Of a stretch of 64,000 nt of DNA, positions 49,527 to 58,656 are shown one piece after another; the stretch's first letter is position 1, and every line of letters starts with the position of its first letter. Source of the stretch: Paenibacillus alba (GTDB lineage Bacteria; Bacillota; Bacilli; Paenibacillales; NBRC-103111); NCBI RefSeq assembly GCF_013204855.1, contig NZ_JABMKZ010000015.1:97218-161217 (forward strand), in the 5' to 3' direction. The notes under the pieces were generated by a model. The model was not told the origin of the DNA and made no database searches. It was given only the letters and a program-made list of their open reading frames with translations. Made by a program: the position numbers and the translations under genes.

Positions 49527-51914
49527 ATGAAAAAGGTTCTGGCCATCAGTCTCTTGCTTTGCGCAACGATCTTGTCGTCCACTCTAGCTCCGGTCGCCAC
49601 ACAGGCCGATCAAGAACCCATGGTCCGCTTGGAGGGCCAGCCGATTTCTTTCACGCTGCAGCCCAAAATGATGGATGGCGTTCTGATGGCATCCGTTCGG
49701 GATCTGGCCCAAGCTCTGGGCATGGAAGTGACATGGAAAGAAGATGAGCTGCTTGCGATTGTGACCCACAACGAGTTCGAACTTAAGCTGCCGAAGAACT
49801 CAGACTTTGCCTATGTGAATGGGCAAGCACGCACCATGTATGGCACCACACAGATGGTAAATGGTTCTATGTATGTCCCGATTCGCTTTTTTATGGAATG
49901 TGCAAATTATGTTGTTCGCTGGGATTCTGCCGCAAATTCAGTGAATATCACGAAGCAAGCTGACACCTTGCCTGTTGTCGGTACATATGATCATCTAGTT
50001 ACACTGTTGACGCAAAATCAAAGAAGTGGGAGTATCAAAGTTTTTATGACCCAAGGTGTGAAAACCGAAACTTCAGCTACCGCCTTAGTTCCATCTAGTG
50101 ATGGTTCTGCAAGCCCAGCTCCAGAATCGATGAAATCGGAGAGCCCCGCATACTCAGATACGAATGTCCAAGTGCAAGGCGTGGATGAATCCGATATTGT
50201 CAAGACAGATGGAAATTACTTGTACACGGTAAACAAACAGCGCATTGTTGTCACGCAGGCTTATCCCGCCGATCAAATGAAAGTGCTGAGCATCCTCGAT
50301 TTCCAAGAAAATCAAGGTACTCCGTTTCAGCCTACTGAGATCTACGTGGACGACAAGCATCTGATCGTGATCGGCAACTCCCAACAAAGCGATTCATTGG
50401 TCCCCTATAGTGGAGGAGCTGGCCTCACAGAAAAGAGAATGATCATGCCGATGATGCGGCTAGGAAACACGAAGGTCATGGTTTACGACCTCACCGACAG
50501 GAGCAGCCTGAAGCTTGTTAAGGAAGCTGAGCTGGATGGCAGCTACATCTCTTCCCGCAAAATCGGATCATCCCTGTATTTCATCGCCAATAAGTACGTG
50601 AATTATTATCCATACCTGAAAACCGAGAACAAGGAAGAAGTCAAAGCTGCGTTAGCTCCTTCCTATCGGGATTCAGCATCAGGTGATGCCTTTACCACGA
50701 TTCCGTTAGATCAGGTCTATTACTTGCCAAGGGCTGTAGAGCCTAACTACGTGCTCATCGGAGGCATGGATCTGAAACAATTAGATAAACCGATGAATGT
50801 CACTGCTTATCTAGGCTCTGGGCAAAATGTGTACGCCTCCGAAGAAAACTTATATATGGCCGTAACGAATTATGAACAAATGCCTATCCGAACTTTGCCC
50901 GTGCCTGTTGATTCTTCCACACAAAATTCTTCCACACAAGGCATACGACTTCAAGCTATCGAGCCTCAGAAAGAGGAAACCATTATTTATCAATTTGGCC
51001 TGACGGCGAGCAAAGCAATTTACAAGAATACGGGCACGGTGCCAGGGCGTTTGCTCAATCAATTTTCCATGGATGAGCATAACGGTTACTTCCGGCTCGC
51101 GACGACAACCGGTGAAATGTGGCGAACCGACGAGGGGACGTCGAAAAATCATATCTTCACTCTTGACGCGAATCTTCAAGTAAAAGGCAAGATCGAAAAC
51201 ATCGCGCCAGGTGAGCGCATTTATTCCACGCGTTTCATCGGTGACCGGGCTTATATGGTTACTTTTAGAAACACGGATCCACTATTTGTCATCGATTTGA
51301 AGAATCCGGCTGAGCCCAAGCTGCTAGGGGCGCTGAAGATTCCCGGCTACAGTGACTATCTGCATCCCTATGATGAAAACCATCTTATTGGCTTCGGGAA
51401 AGATACGAGTGAGGTCGATCTCAAAAACCCGCAAGGTCCGCAGTCCATCGCCTATTATCAAGGCATGAAAATAGCGCTGTTCGACGTGACCGATGTGAAC
51501 AATCCGAAGGAGCAATTCAAAGAAATCATTGGGGACCGCGGAACCGATTCCGAGCTGCTTCACAATCACAAAGCGCTGCTGTTCTCCAAGGAGAAGAGTC
51601 TCCTTTCTTTCCCGGTTAGCGTGATGAAATTGGATCCAAATAACGCTAAGCCAGCAAATGCTTATGGCAATTTTGCTTTCCAGGGAGCTTACATCTACAA
51701 GCTTGATTTGGAAAAAGGCTTCCAGCTCCGCGGCAGCATCACCCATCTGACAGAGGATGATCTCAAAAAAGCTGGACAGTATGTGCTAGCCGGCGACAAA
51801 CAGGTGCAGCGCGTTCTTTCTATCGGAGATACCCTGTACACCGTCTCGAACGGATTCATCAAAGCGAATGATTTCAATACGCTGCAGGAAAAAGGTTCAC
51901 TGATCATTCCATAG
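49527..51914 (+). CDS. Secreted stalk-domain beta-propeller protein
   Basis: 795-aa exported protein. A signal peptide (MKKVLAISLLLCATILSSTLAP) is followed by a copper-amine-oxidase-like stalk domain (about residues 32-140: VRDLAQALGMEVTWKED, SMYVPIRFFMECANYVVRWD). After a Ser/Thr/Pro-rich linker comes the long repeat-containing Beta_propel domain (about 200-795), starting VQGVDESDIVKTDGNYLYTV, a signature of this family. ATG 49527 is preferred over 49518 because AAAGGATGA gives proper spacing. Function of the family is unknown; it acts at or outside the cell surface. Confidence 0.9.
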   Translation: MKKVLAISLLLCATILSSTLAPVATQADQEPMVRLEGQPISFTLQPKMMDGVLMASVRDLAQALGMEVTWKEDELLAIVTHNEFELKLPKNSDFAYVNGQARTMYGTTQMVNGSMYVPIRFFMECANYVVRWDSAANSVNITKQADTLPVVGTYDHLVTLLTQNQRSGSIKVFMTQGVKTETSATALVPSSDGSASPAPESMKSESPAYSDTNVQVQGVDESDIVKTDGNYLYTVNKQRIVVTQAYPADQMKVLSILDFQENQGTPFQPTEIYVDDKHLIVIGNSQQSDSLVPYSGGAGLTEKRMIMPMMRLGNTKVMVYDLTDRSSLKLVKEAELDGSYISSRKIGSSLYFIANKYVNYYPYLKTENKEEVKAALAPSYRDSASGDAFTTIPLDQVYYLPRAVEPNYVLIGGMDLKQLDKPMNVTAYLGSGQNVYASEENLYMAVTNYEQMPIRTLPVPVDSSTQNSSTQGIRLQAIEPQKEETIIYQFGLTASKAIYKNTGTVPGRLLNQFSMDEHNGYFRLATTTGEMWRTDEGTSKNHIFTLDANLQVKGKIENIAPGERIYSTRFIGDRAYMVTFRNTDPLFVIDLKNPAEPKLLGALKIPGYSDYLHPYDENHLIGFGKDTSEVDLKNPQGPQSIAYYQGMKIALFDVTDVNNPKEQFKEIIGDRGTDSELLHNHKALLFSKEKSLLSFPVSVMKLDPNNAKPANAYGNFAFQGAYIYKLDLEKGFQLRGSITHLTEDDLKKAGQYVLAGDKQVQRVLSIGDTLYTVSNGFIKANDFNTLQEKGSLIIP

Positions 51915-51973
51915 ATGGAATGGATCAGGTTCTCTGACTCTCCCCTATTGAGCGAGCTGTGGGTTTTGGAAAA

Positions 51974-52151
51974 CCTGCGATAGTGCAGGCATTTTCAAGG
52001 AAATCGTGTGAAGAAGGAAAAAGCCTGCGATTATGCAGGCTTTTTCCGCCTTTTCACCCTGCTATGCACATTTGGCCTCAAAAGGATGCATGATCGCAGG
52101 AATTTGACGATCTGGGCGATTCCAAAGCCAAAAAAGATGCATGATCGCAGG
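51974..52151. repeat. Intergenic four-palindrome element, locus C
   Basis: In the 442-bp gap 51915-52356. CCTGCGATAGTGCAGG (51974), CCTGCGATTATGCAGG (52024), then two inverted copies GATGCATGATCGCAGG (52085 and 52136). Spacings are 50, 61 and 51 bp. The last two copies also share the following AATTTG. The second copy is embedded in a terminator-like hairpin. The layout repeats loci A and B with an unrelated palindrome. Confidence 0.78.
52018..52045. terminator. Bidirectional terminator inside locus C
   Basis: GCCTGC and GCAGGC stems flanked by AAAAA and TTTTT (52018-52045), about 100 bp after the beta-propeller stop. One palindrome of the repeat element has thus become, or always was, a terminator. 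Confidence 0.7.
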
Positions 52152-52174
52152 AATTTGCCAAAATAGGCGAGGAG

Positions 52175-52270
52175 GCTGCTGGGTGGGGTTTGACAGCCGC
52201 CATGCGGCGGCGACACAACGCGCGCCCAGAATCCGCGCGCCTTTAATTACCGGCTTGCCTGTCCAGCAGC
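52175..52270. other. GC-rich multi-hairpin region, possible structured RNA
   Basis: GCTGCTGG (52175-52182) can pair with CCAGCAGC (52263-52270), closing a domain that contains GCCGCC/GGCGGC (52196-52211, ATGC loop) and GCGCGC/GCGCGC (52220-52240, 9-nt loop). The stretch is more GC-rich than its surroundings and has no gene. Coding strand, if any, is unknown. Confidence 0.35.
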
Positions 52271-52303
52271 TTAACTAACGCCGCAGCCGCTTCGCCAAAA
52301 TAC

Positions 52304-52339
52304 AAAAAAGACACTCTAATCGCTTAGAAGTGTCTTTTT
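52304..52339 (-). terminator. rpmF: Intrinsic terminator of rpmF
   Basis: AAAAAAGACACT and AGTGTCTTTTT around a short loop, just beyond the rpmF stop on the minus strand. Confidence 0.85.
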
Positions 52340-52356
52340 CGTTGCTGTTCATATGA

Positions 52357-52533
52357 TTATTGAGCTTTTACAATCTCTCTACCCTTATATGAACCGCAGT
52401 TTTTGCAAACATGATGCGCCATTTTCAACTCAGCACATTGTTCACACTTCACCATTCCTGGCACAGCCAGTTTAAAGTGAGTACGGCGCTTATCGCGACG
52501 TGTTTTGGACGTTCTCCTTTGAGGAACAGCCAT
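52357..52533 (-). CDS. rpmF: 50S ribosomal protein L32
   Basis: 58-aa ribosomal protein. [19 protein letters not shown] at the N-terminus and two CxxC pairs (CEQC, CKNC) identify the zinc-binding form of L32. The start at 52533 is preferred to 52539 because AGGAGGTG lies 8 bp before it. It has its own sigma-A promoter and terminator and is not next to the usual yceD/plsX genes in this window. Confidence 0.97.
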   Translation of the reverse strand: MAVPQRRTSKTRRDKRRTHFKLAVPGMVKCEQCAELKMAHHVCKNCGSYKGREIVKAQ

Positions 52534-52575
52534 GATCAAAACACCTCCTGTTAGTTACATAAATCAACAGATGCT

Positions 52576-52604
52576 ATCATATCTTTCTTGACATCGTTTG
52601 TCAA
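52576..52604 (-). promoter_or_regulatory. rpmF: Strong sigma-A promoter of rpmF
   Basis: On the minus strand TTGACA (52599-52604), a 17-bp spacer and TATGAT (52576-52581), 43 bp before the rpmF start. It begins right after the lyase stop at 52618. Confidence 0.82.
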
Positions 52605-52617
52605 TGCTAAATTGAAA

Positions 52618-54606
52618 TTAATGTATCTCAACTCCCAATTCTTCTGCCAAAATAGCAGTCAGACTTGGCTGAGAAAGCGGTGCATCGCCTTCCGAACAAA
52701 CTCGGAATACGGTGACGAATGACGCCTCCCTTACCTTGCTCACCCGGCGAATCAGCGTACTCCGGCGCTTGACATGGGCCATGCCCGGCGTCTCAGCCAA
52801 ATACCACATCTCCTGCTTCAAGCTGCCAGATGAACTGCCGATAGCGTAGATCTGCAGCCGCTCATGCTGCGCATCTGTCTCGTTCCATTTCCACTCCAGC
52901 ATCCGAGTATCACCGGCCAAACCGGGCAGTCTTCGGATTTCTTTCAGGAATGAATACCCCTCAGACGCTGATAATTGTGCAGAAGAGACTGGTATCTCAT
53001 CTAATGATGGCAGACGCTTCGGGACGCCGGGAGTATGAAATACCCAATCAACATCTTCTTCACGGTCGCATAGAACACTGCAAGCATCAATTAATAGCCC
53101 GTTCTTAATCGTAATGCTTCTATTCAACTGGGCACCTTCATAAGCGTCCCTCACCTCTGCGCAAATTCGAACAGAACCATTCCGTTCATTCATCTTCACC
53201 TCGCTGAGAACGCCAGTGGAAGGACTTTGCGAACGACCGCCGACCACTATGGTATTGTGAGCAATCGTTTGTCGGAACCAGGCATCATGCATAGGATGGC
53301 TGTAGCCCAACATGCCAGCGTCAGTCAGCCAACAGCGGCCTCCCGCATAATAGATCAAATTCAATTTATCGAAGTGGCCATGCCACCCGCCGTGCTCTCC
53401 ATAATCGATCAGTACCGCTTGCGCTGAGGGACCTTTTCCGACTGTCACATACAGCATGCCTGGCTTACTCAAATCAATCGCACGGATATCACGGATGGCT
53501 GCTTCGTCGGCAGATTCCGGCCGTGACCCCATATCTCTACCGTATAGCAGACTGGACAAGGAGCGTCTCTCCGATTGGCGAAGGACATCACGCCCAAAGC
53601 CGTATGCGGCATAGGCAAATTCATACAAGTCCGCATATTTCCTTAGATCAGTTTCTGCGGAGTCATGAACAGCCGGAAACGTGTAGTCTGGCAAATGAGC
53701 TTCAAGAGGGATACGGAACATGGACTGGAACTGCTCATCTTCACATAAAGGCTCGTCAAATGCTGAGGCTGAGAGGACTGTCGTGATCAACGCATTCAAT
53801 GTGAAAAAGTGGTAGTCCCAAGACCCCTCGAACCAAAAGCCTTCCTTCCCTACACTTTGCTTCATTTGAAAGCGGAACCCATTCGCAGGATCGTTCACAG
53901 CCTGGTCGAACAGCTTTTGGTCACTCAATGCTTCAGCAACAGAAGCGACAGCAGCATTGTGATAACTCTGCCAGTTGGACTCTCCGCGCGGATTTCGGTC
54001 GATCACGGCGATAACCGGCCGAAACAGGTTCAATTCGATGATCGACATCTCCACATCCGTCCACCGTCGGCAGGACTTAAGGATTGTAAAAGCTTGGGCA
54101 AGCGGAATAATCCACATCGCCTCGCTCAAGGTCTGATTTTGTACCTTTGCCCCATATCTTCCCGCCGCGTCACCGCTTTTCCCAAAAATATCATGCAATT
54201 CATAAGAAGCGTAATGCCCTGCATAAAACAAAATAACTTCCATCGCCCAATCAGCATATCGCGCTTCATCGGTTGCGACGTATAGGACCGCAGCGGTCAG
54301 AGCATGTTGGCTAAACTCTGAATGCTCCTCTGCGATAACTACATCGTCGTAGGGAGCACCGCTCATTTCTTGCTGACAGAGGGGGCACTTGTGGAGAACA
54401 CGCGTAATCGTCGTCAGACGCGTTCCGTCAACCGGGCAGACATAGGAGTGGCTCCACCCTCCCCCGCTGAGCGGAATTTCCGGCTGAGAAGCGACGATAG
54501 ACGCCATTTGTCCTGTTAAATAGGCTAGTGCGTTCTGAGCCGTTGTTTCGGTTCGAAGGCGCGATCGGAATTGTTCAAGCCATGCCGCTGAACGCAATGG
54601 ATACAT
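52618..54606 (-). CDS. Heparinase II/III-like polysaccharide lyase
   Basis: 662-aa cytoplasmic-looking (no signal peptide) lyase-type protein. An (alpha/alpha)6 toroid fills about residues 1-380, including RYGAKVQNQTLSEAMWIIPLAQAF and NPRGESNWQSYHNAAVA; the C-terminal beta-sandwich has the family's YGEHGGWHGHFDKLN and WFRQTIAHNTIVVGG blocks with conserved His residues. Near the N-terminus, HSYVCPVDG and HKCPLCQ make a small Cys-rich zinc-like insert. Expected to beta-eliminate uronic acid-containing oligosaccharides, whose products suit the GH88 enzyme upstream. ATG follows GGGAGG. Confidence 0.88.
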   Translation of the reverse strand: MYPLRSAAWLEQFRSRLRTETTAQNALAYLTGQMASIVASQPEIPLSGGGWSHSYVCPVDGTRLTTITRVLHKCPLCQQEMSGAPYDDVVIAEEHSEFSQHALTAAVLYVATDEARYADWAMEVILFYAGHYASYELHDIFGKSGDAAGRYGAKVQNQTLSEAMWIIPLAQAFTILKSCRRWTDVEMSIIELNLFRPVIAVIDRNPRGESNWQSYHNAAVASVAEALSDQKLFDQAVNDPANGFRFQMKQSVGKEGFWFEGSWDYHFFTLNALITTVLSASAFDEPLCEDEQFQSMFRIPLEAHLPDYTFPAVHDSAETDLRKYADLYEFAYAAYGFGRDVLRQSERRSLSSLLYGRDMGSRPESADEAAIRDIRAIDLSKPGMLYVTVGKGPSAQAVLIDYGEHGGWHGHFDKLNLIYYAGGRCWLTDAGMLGYSHPMHDAWFRQTIAHNTIVVGGRSQSPSTGVLSEVKMNERNGSVRICAEVRDAYEGAQLNRSITIKNGLLIDACSVLCDREEDVDWVFHTPGVPKRLPSLDEIPVSSAQLSASEGYSFLKEIRRLPGLAGDTRMLEWKWNETDAQHERLQIYAIGSSSGSLKQEMWYLAETPGMAHVKRRSTLIRRVSKVREASFVTVFRVCSEGDAPLSQPSLTAILAEELGVEIH

Positions 54607-54622
54607 GTAACGGAACCTCCCT

Positions 54623-55459
54623 TTAAGGGCTCTCCTGTTGATAAGAGCTGCTCAATGGATGATGGGATTGCCTAAATTCTTTGGGACTCATGCAAACCAT
54701 TCTTTTAAATATTTTATTAAAATGCCGATAATTTTCCATCCCAACCTGCTCGGCGATTTGAAATGTTCGGAGATCGGTTGTAAGCAGCAGCCTCTTGGCC
54801 GCTTGAATTCTCATCGACATCATGTATTGGGTGTACGTTTGCCCTGTCGTTTTTTTAAACAAGGAGCTGAAATAGGGAATGCTGTATCCAACTTTGGCAG
54901 CCATGTCCTCGAGGCTTATCGAAACGGCCAAATCAGCCTTCAGCTGTCCAAGAACGTTCAACATGATCGTATTCAAAGGACTCACTTGGTCAAAGCCCTC
55001 TTCCGGTTGTCCCGCGTTCTTATTTCGCTCGGCTGCTTCTAACTTTTGGCGATCCTCTTCCCGTTTGGAAATTCGCGGGATGAAGTTTTTGAGTGTGTCG
55101 GTAAGCAGCGTCTCTTGAATCAGACAATCTTCCTTAATCAAGTAGGATGAGGCCCCTAATTCAATTGCCTTTTGCGCAAAATGGAAATCTTTGTGGCAAG
55201 ATAAAATAATCGTCTCTGGCATCTCCTGATCCAACTGCTTTAATTCTTCAAGTAATTCAATACCGCTCATCACGGGCATGGTTATATCGGTAATAAGAAA
55301 ATGAGGGTGAAACTCCTTGCACAGTTCAAGCCCTCTTTTCCCATTAACAGCCTCCCCCACGAGTTCAAAACAGCCATTCTCTTGGGCAATCATTTGTTTA
55401 AAAACTTCGCGAGCCGGTTTTTCATCTTCGACGATTAATACTTTAAATGGACCCGTCAT
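54623..55459 (-). CDS. YesN-type AraC-family response regulator
   Basis: 278-aa regulator: receiver domain (1-125) with phospho-acceptor D58 in FLITDITMPVMSG, then a C-terminal AraC double helix-turn-helix (about 165-270: DMAAKVGYSIPYFSSLFKKTTGQT, IAEQVGMENYRHFNKIFKRMVCMSPKEFR in pieces). Overlaps the kinase gene by 17 bp; AAGGAGG precedes ATG 55459. It probably activates the transporter/lyase operon in which it sits. Confidence 0.95.
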   Translation of the reverse strand: MTGPFKVLIVEDEKPAREVFKQMIAQENGCFELVGEAVNGKRGLELCKEFHPHFLITDITMPVMSGIELLEELKQLDQEMPETIILSCHKDFHFAQKAIELGASSYLIKEDCLIQETLLTDTLKNFIPRISKREEDRQKLEAAERNKNAGQPEEGFDQVSPLNTIMLNVLGQLKADLAVSISLEDMAAKVGYSIPYFSSLFKKTTGQTYTQYMMSMRIQAAKRLLLTTDLRTFQIAEQVGMENYRHFNKIFKRMVCMSPKEFRQSHHPLSSSYQQESP

Positions 55460-57251
55460 GCGAATGTTCCTCCTTAGCGAATTCCAATCGATGCCTTGGA
55501 ATTAGGATGGACACGATCGTCCCTTCTCCTTGACCCTTGCTTTCCAGTCGAAATTCCGACTGCTCGCCGAACAGCAGTCTGACACGTTCTGATACATTCA
55601 TCATGCCGATGCTCTTCCCACGATTTCCGTGCTTAATATGCTGCCTCAGCTGCTCCAGACGATCAGACTCCAAGCCCAAACCATCATCTTCAATTTGAAT
55701 CATGACGGTATCTTCCGTAAGACAAACAGTTCGAACAACAATGGTCCCTTGATCGGTTTCTTTGCCAAAAATACCGTGAAACAATGAATTTTCAATCAGA
55801 GGCTGCAATAATAGCTTAGGAATCAGCATGTCCTGCAGTTGCTCATCTATTTCCATCCTCACAATAATTTGGCAATCGTATCTCAATTGCAACATAGCGA
55901 TATAATCGGTTATATAATTCAGCTCGCCGGAGAGAGGAACTAACTGTTCATAGCTTTCCATCGAGTAACGAAGCATGGAGACAAGTCTGTGCAGCATGCT
56001 TCTAATTTTGTTATAATCCTTCAGCATGGCAAACATACTGATTGTATTCAATGTGTTATATAAGAAATGAGGGTTGATTTGGGCCTGCAGCACCGTAATT
56101 TCACTACGCCTTTTCAGCTCTTCCGATTGCTGCAAATCTTCCACCAGTGAATTAAGACGAAACGCCATGTTATTCAGCATTGTACCCAGCTCGCCAAGCT
56201 CGTTTTTCGGATAATCCGAATAGGAATTGGAAAAGTTGCCTTGTTGAATCGACCTCATATGCCGTTTGAGCCGCTGAAGCGGTCGATACAGGTTGTAACC
56301 GATCACAAGTGATCCAATAAGCCCCAATAGCATAAGCAAAAATAAAAGCAGCAAAGCCGTTCTCGTAATAAAACGCGTGCTTTCCGACAATTGATCAACC
56401 GGTATTTCAGAAATAACAATCCACTTATGAAAGTTTCCCGACTGTTTAATCGTGTATAGGGAATGATCAACCAAGAACTGCTCACTGCGTTTACTCTCGT
56501 TCCAATTCTCGATTGCCTTACCCACATGGCTGGCAATTTCCGGGGAAGAAGCAGAACTCGTTGTGGCGATTACTTTATTCTCGCTCGTGACGATATATAA
56601 AGCGCCATCCGGGCCAAGATTAATGTTATGGATCGCCTTTTGCAAAGCTTGCTTCGGCAGCATAATGACCAGCATTCCTCGGTAACCTGTCCCATTGGAA
56701 TATGTCAGTTTCCGCAAAAAGAAGCTATTATCCGCAAGAAATGGATCATTGCTGCTAGTATCATCAATTAATTGAAACGCCTTATTGGATGCTTCAACAG
56801 AGCGAATCAGCTTCTCATATCGCGATTGTTCGATTGGAACAATGGAGTCTGTGGTTGAAATCACCTCACCGGAATCGACCGCATATATGCTGATATCTGT
56901 TATATCCCCGATCGTTGTTTTTCCCGCATCCAGTGTCCTCAGCAGCTCCTGCATCTGAACAACATAGTCGAAGTAGTTGCTCTGCACGTTCAAAGAGTTC
57001 GTAATAATTGGCGAAAGACCAAATTGATTACTTAATTGTTGAATGCGCACCATCGTATTTTCGATTTGCTCATTCAGCTGGTTCACGACTTGTAAATTCA
57101 ATGCGTTTACTTTCGTCATTACCGTTTGGTTAGACACATGGACCGTTACAAAGGCAAAAATCGATAATGGAATAGAAGAAAGCAGAAAAAGAAAAAAAAT
57201 AACTTTAACAAAAAAACTTTTTCGAATAAAACTCAGAAATGACACTCTCAT
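55443..57251 (-). CDS. YesM-type sensor histidine kinase
   Basis: 602-aa membrane kinase. First helix (about 15-38), extracytoplasmic dCache-like domain (40-290), second helix (296-320), HAMP linker, His_kinase domain with H395 in QINPHFLYNTLN, and an ATPase domain containing PLIENSLFHGIFG and EDDGLGL. Senses an extracellular sugar signal and phosphorylates the overlapping YesN-type regulator. The site before ATG 57251 is weak. Confidence 0.94.
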   Translation of the reverse strand: MRVSFLSFIRKSFFVKVIFFLFLLSSIPLSIFAFVTVHVSNQTVMTKVNALNLQVVNQLNEQIENTMVRIQQLSNQFGLSPIITNSLNVQSNYFDYVVQMQELLRTLDAGKTTIGDITDISIYAVDSGEVISTTDSIVPIEQSRYEKLIRSVEASNKAFQLIDDTSSNDPFLADNSFFLRKLTYSNGTGYRGMLVIMLPKQALQKAIHNINLGPDGALYIVTSENKVIATTSSASSPEIASHVGKAIENWNESKRSEQFLVDHSLYTIKQSGNFHKWIVISEIPVDQLSESTRFITRTALLLLFLLMLLGLIGSLVIGYNLYRPLQRLKRHMRSIQQGNFSNSYSDYPKNELGELGTMLNNMAFRLNSLVEDLQQSEELKRRSEITVLQAQINPHFLYNTLNTISMFAMLKDYNKIRSMLHRLVSMLRYSMESYEQLVPLSGELNYITDYIAMLQLRYDCQIIVRMEIDEQLQDMLIPKLLLQPLIENSLFHGIFGKETDQGTIVVRTVCLTEDTVMIQIEDDGLGLESDRLEQLRQHIKHGNRGKSIGMMNVSERVRLLFGEQSEFRLESKGQGEGTIVSILIPRHRLEFAKEEHSHDGSI

Positions 57252-57344
57252 ATGCTAATCGCGGCCTTTCCCTATCATCCAAGAGATTAGAACGCATCTC
57301 TCATGGAGACTATTTTAGCACATGGCGGATAGGGCCATACATGA

Positions 57345-58613
57345 TCATACGGATAGTTCAATCTTTTTGAGAGAATCAGTAAATTCAGCCAGCTCAATGG
57401 ATTTCCCCTGAGCCAAGCGGGATTGTTCAGCTGCAAATGCCATCAGATGGCTGCGAACCGAGGCAGCAGCGGACGTCAAGCTTTCTTCTCCGTCGTATTC
57501 ACGCACTTCTTTCAAAAAGCTGCGAACGATCCCGCTGTCCCCGCCGCCGTGTCCGCTCGTTTGCTTCGGAAGCTTAATTTCGATATTCTCGTGGGTTACA
57601 AAATCCATCAGTGTTATCTTGTCATCCTCACCGCGAATTTCACCAAGGGTGCCCATAATTTGAATCCGGCGTTCCTGATGACGGGTAAAGGCGCTCATAC
57701 TGAACATGACGGTGGAGCCGCTCGCAAATTCCATATTCACGACTTGATGATCGACAACGTTATTGTTGCATTGATATACACACCGGCCGTACCCCGTCTC
57801 CTTCAATCCTTGCACAATGCTTTCTCGGGATACCTCCTTCGTGAAATGTCTTGCCCAATCCTTGCCCTCGCCCAGATAAAAACGAGGGGCCGAATAAGGA
57901 CATGTCGCCTCGACTGCGCAGCCGTCAATACAGTATTCCGTCGAGCCTTCCGGCGCATTGCCGGAATGAAAATGCAGGAGTGAACCGTACGAGCTAAGCC
58001 GTATACACTTCTCATCCATTAACCAAGACAGCACATCCATATCATGGCACGATTTGGCCAAAATCATCGGACTGGACACTTCCGAGTTGCTCCAGTTGCC
58101 GCGAACGAAGCTATGCGCCATATGCCAATAGCCGACGTTCTCATTGAGCTGAATCGAAGCCACCTTACCGATGCGCCCTTCCGTAATAAGCCGTTTGATG
58201 GCCGACCAGAACGGCGTATAGCGAAGCACGTGACAGATGGTCAGCAGCCGGTTATTGTCCTTAGCCGCTTGCTCCATGTCGATGCACTCCTTCGGATTCG
58301 GCGACATCGGCTTTTCCAATAAAACATGATACTTGTTGCCCAAGGCCTTCATCGTTGGGAGGTAATGCATCCGATCCTGCGTGCAAATCAGCGCGATATC
58401 AGCCAACTGCGGCTGTTCAAGCAGCTGCTCCCAAGAATGAAAGCAACCCTCCGGCGGGATACCGTGTTCTCTTGCAAACTGTGCCAAGCGATGCGGATCC
58501 GACTCCGCGACGGCAACAAACTTCAACTCATGCGGGTAGTCTAGTGCATAAGGCGCATAACTGCGAGAACCTCTGGCTCCTGCTCCGATTAAAATAGCTG
58601 TAAGCTGTTTCAT
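57345..58613 (-). CDS. Gfo/Idh/MocA-family oxidoreductase
   Basis: 422-aa NAD(P)-dependent sugar oxidoreductase. Rossmann motif ILIGAGARGSRSYAP near the N-terminus, the EKP motif in HVLLEKPMSPNPKE (about residues 95-108), and a C-terminal substrate domain. An internal Cys-rich stretch (CIDGCAVEATCPYSAPRF, and GRCVYQCNNNVVDHQ) is found in a subset of this family and may bind metal. Encoded between GH88 and the two-component system; likely oxidises or reduces a sugar from the lyase pathway. Confidence 0.92.
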   Translation of the reverse strand: MKQLTAILIGAGARGSRSYAPYALDYPHELKFVAVAESDPHRLAQFAREHGIPPEGCFHSWEQLLEQPQLADIALICTQDRMHYLPTMKALGNKYHVLLEKPMSPNPKECIDMEQAAKDNNRLLTICHVLRYTPFWSAIKRLITEGRIGKVASIQLNENVGYWHMAHSFVRGNWSNSEVSSPMILAKSCHDMDVLSWLMDEKCIRLSSYGSLLHFHSGNAPEGSTEYCIDGCAVEATCPYSAPRFYLGEGKDWARHFTKEVSRESIVQGLKETGYGRCVYQCNNNVVDHQVVNMEFASGSTVMFSMSAFTRHQERRIQIMGTLGEIRGEDDKITLMDFVTHENIEIKLPKQTSGHGGGDSGIVRSFLKEVREYDGEESLTSAAASVRSHLMAFAAEQSRLAQGKSIELAEFTDSLKKIELSV

Positions 58614-58656
58614 ACAAACGTCTCCTCGATTCCTTTAGTAAGTCACACTCATTTTT

